Origin: Thermoplasmata archaeon
GTDB lineage: Archaea > Thermoplasmatota > Thermoplasmata > Halarchaeoplasmatales > Halarchaeoplasmataceae
Assembly (NCBI GenBank): GCA_019594025.1
Contig: JAFDUB010000102.1
Span: 1 to 5,511 of the forward strand
DNA: 5,511 nucleotides
Direction: 5' to 3'
The translations under genes were made by a program, and so were the position numbers. The notes below the pieces were generated by a model. It did not search any database, was not told where the DNA came from, and saw only the letters and a program-made list of their open reading frames with translations. Positions 5,253-5,511 of the stretch are shown here, piece by piece (position 1 is the first letter of the stretch; the number at the start of each line of letters is the position of its first letter).

Positions 5253-5270
5253 AAGTAAATTACTTTACTT
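5253..5270. promoter_or_regulatory. Perfect 7-bp inverted repeat upstream of the zinc-ribbon gene
   Basis: AAGTAAA (5253-5259) and TTTACTT (5264-5270) are exact inverted copies around a 4-base spacer. The site lies 15-32 bases ahead of the ATG at 5238, where the TATA box of a leaderless archaeal gene would be. It could be an operator overlapping the promoter, or a short stem between the two - strand genes. Confidence 0.4.
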
Positions 5271-5291
5271 GGAAACCATTTCAGTCTCTGT

Positions 5292-5511
5292 TCACTTATA
5301 TTCCAGATCATCCGGGCCCTTAACGATGACCTCTGTATTCTTCTTTCTCTCTACATCCTGGATGACTTTTTTAACGGAGTAACTGTTCTCAGGAAGGAAT
5401 CTTTCCTTCTGAGCGATCAATACCACGAAAGTTCTTTTTAGATAGGTGGTATTATCTTGATATTTTGATATCCGGTGAGGTAATCGATCCTTGCTTCCCC
5501 CCTTCCCTGCG
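5292..5511 (-). CDS. C-terminal part of an unrecognised protein (5' end outside window)
   Basis: A - strand frame stays open from the window edge to TGA at 5292-5294, giving 72 codons without a start. The peptide includes SKDRLPHRISKYQDNTTYL, then KRTFVVLIAQKERFLPE and EVIVKGPDDLEYK. It has the balance of a real globular protein: a basic stretch, one short hydrophobic strand (FVVLIA) and a charged tail. No cysteine, signal or membrane segment is present, and I do not recognise a family. It precedes the zinc-ribbon gene by 53 bases in the same direction, so the two may be co-transcribed unless the inverted repeat at 5253-5270 marks a separate promoter. Confidence 0.65.
   Translation of the reverse strand, partial: AGKGGSKDRLPHRISKYQDNTTYLKRTFVVLIAQKERFLPENSYSVKKVIQDVERKKNTEVIVKGPDDLEYK

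Overview
The window looks like a piece of an archaeal genome, probably euryarchaeal. The class is uncertain, although a Thermoplasmata-like lineage would fit. Four things support this: a nucleotidyltransferase fragment of a type common in archaea, a surface protein with GLUG repeats and an IPGF-type hydrophobic tail resembling an archaeosortase signal, AT-rich TATA-like promoter elements, and purine-rich Shine-Dalgarno sequences with some TTG starts. By eye the AAA gene and the right-hand genes are richer in GC than the left part and the long gap at 2170-2923.

Left part (1-684): the 3' end of a nucleotidyltransferase-like gene (+ strand, cut by the window edge), followed by about 150 bases that read like the broken C-terminus of an unrecognised protein. 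Middle (685-2169, - strand): one large gene for a secreted, membrane-anchored protein with about nine GLUG repeats. Its promoter and ribosome binding site lie at 2170-2224.

Gap (2170-2923): no intact gene. It holds an 80-base run of nearly alternating purines and pyrimidines, several perfect inverted repeats, a short direct repeat, and at least one coding-like remnant on the - strand. It reads as a decayed accessory region or a densely structured regulatory region. At 2924-3171 (-) there is a small winged-helix-like gene whose C-terminal half sits in another frame, so it is probably a pseudogene or carries a single-base error.

Right part (3172-5511): a divergent promoter region leads to a complete 501-residue AAA+ ATPase (+ strand). 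Its ATPase domain resembles the ATPase of extracellular contractile injection systems, but no injection-system structural gene is visible. It converges on a small four-cysteine zinc-ribbon-like protein (- strand). That protein is preceded by a perfect inverted repeat and by the 3' end of another - strand gene that runs off the window.

Apart from the last two genes on the - strand, which could be co-transcribed, no operon is evident. The genes give no clear shared pathway. The overall impression is an accessory region with gene remnants, a surface adhesin-like protein and an orphan ATPase.
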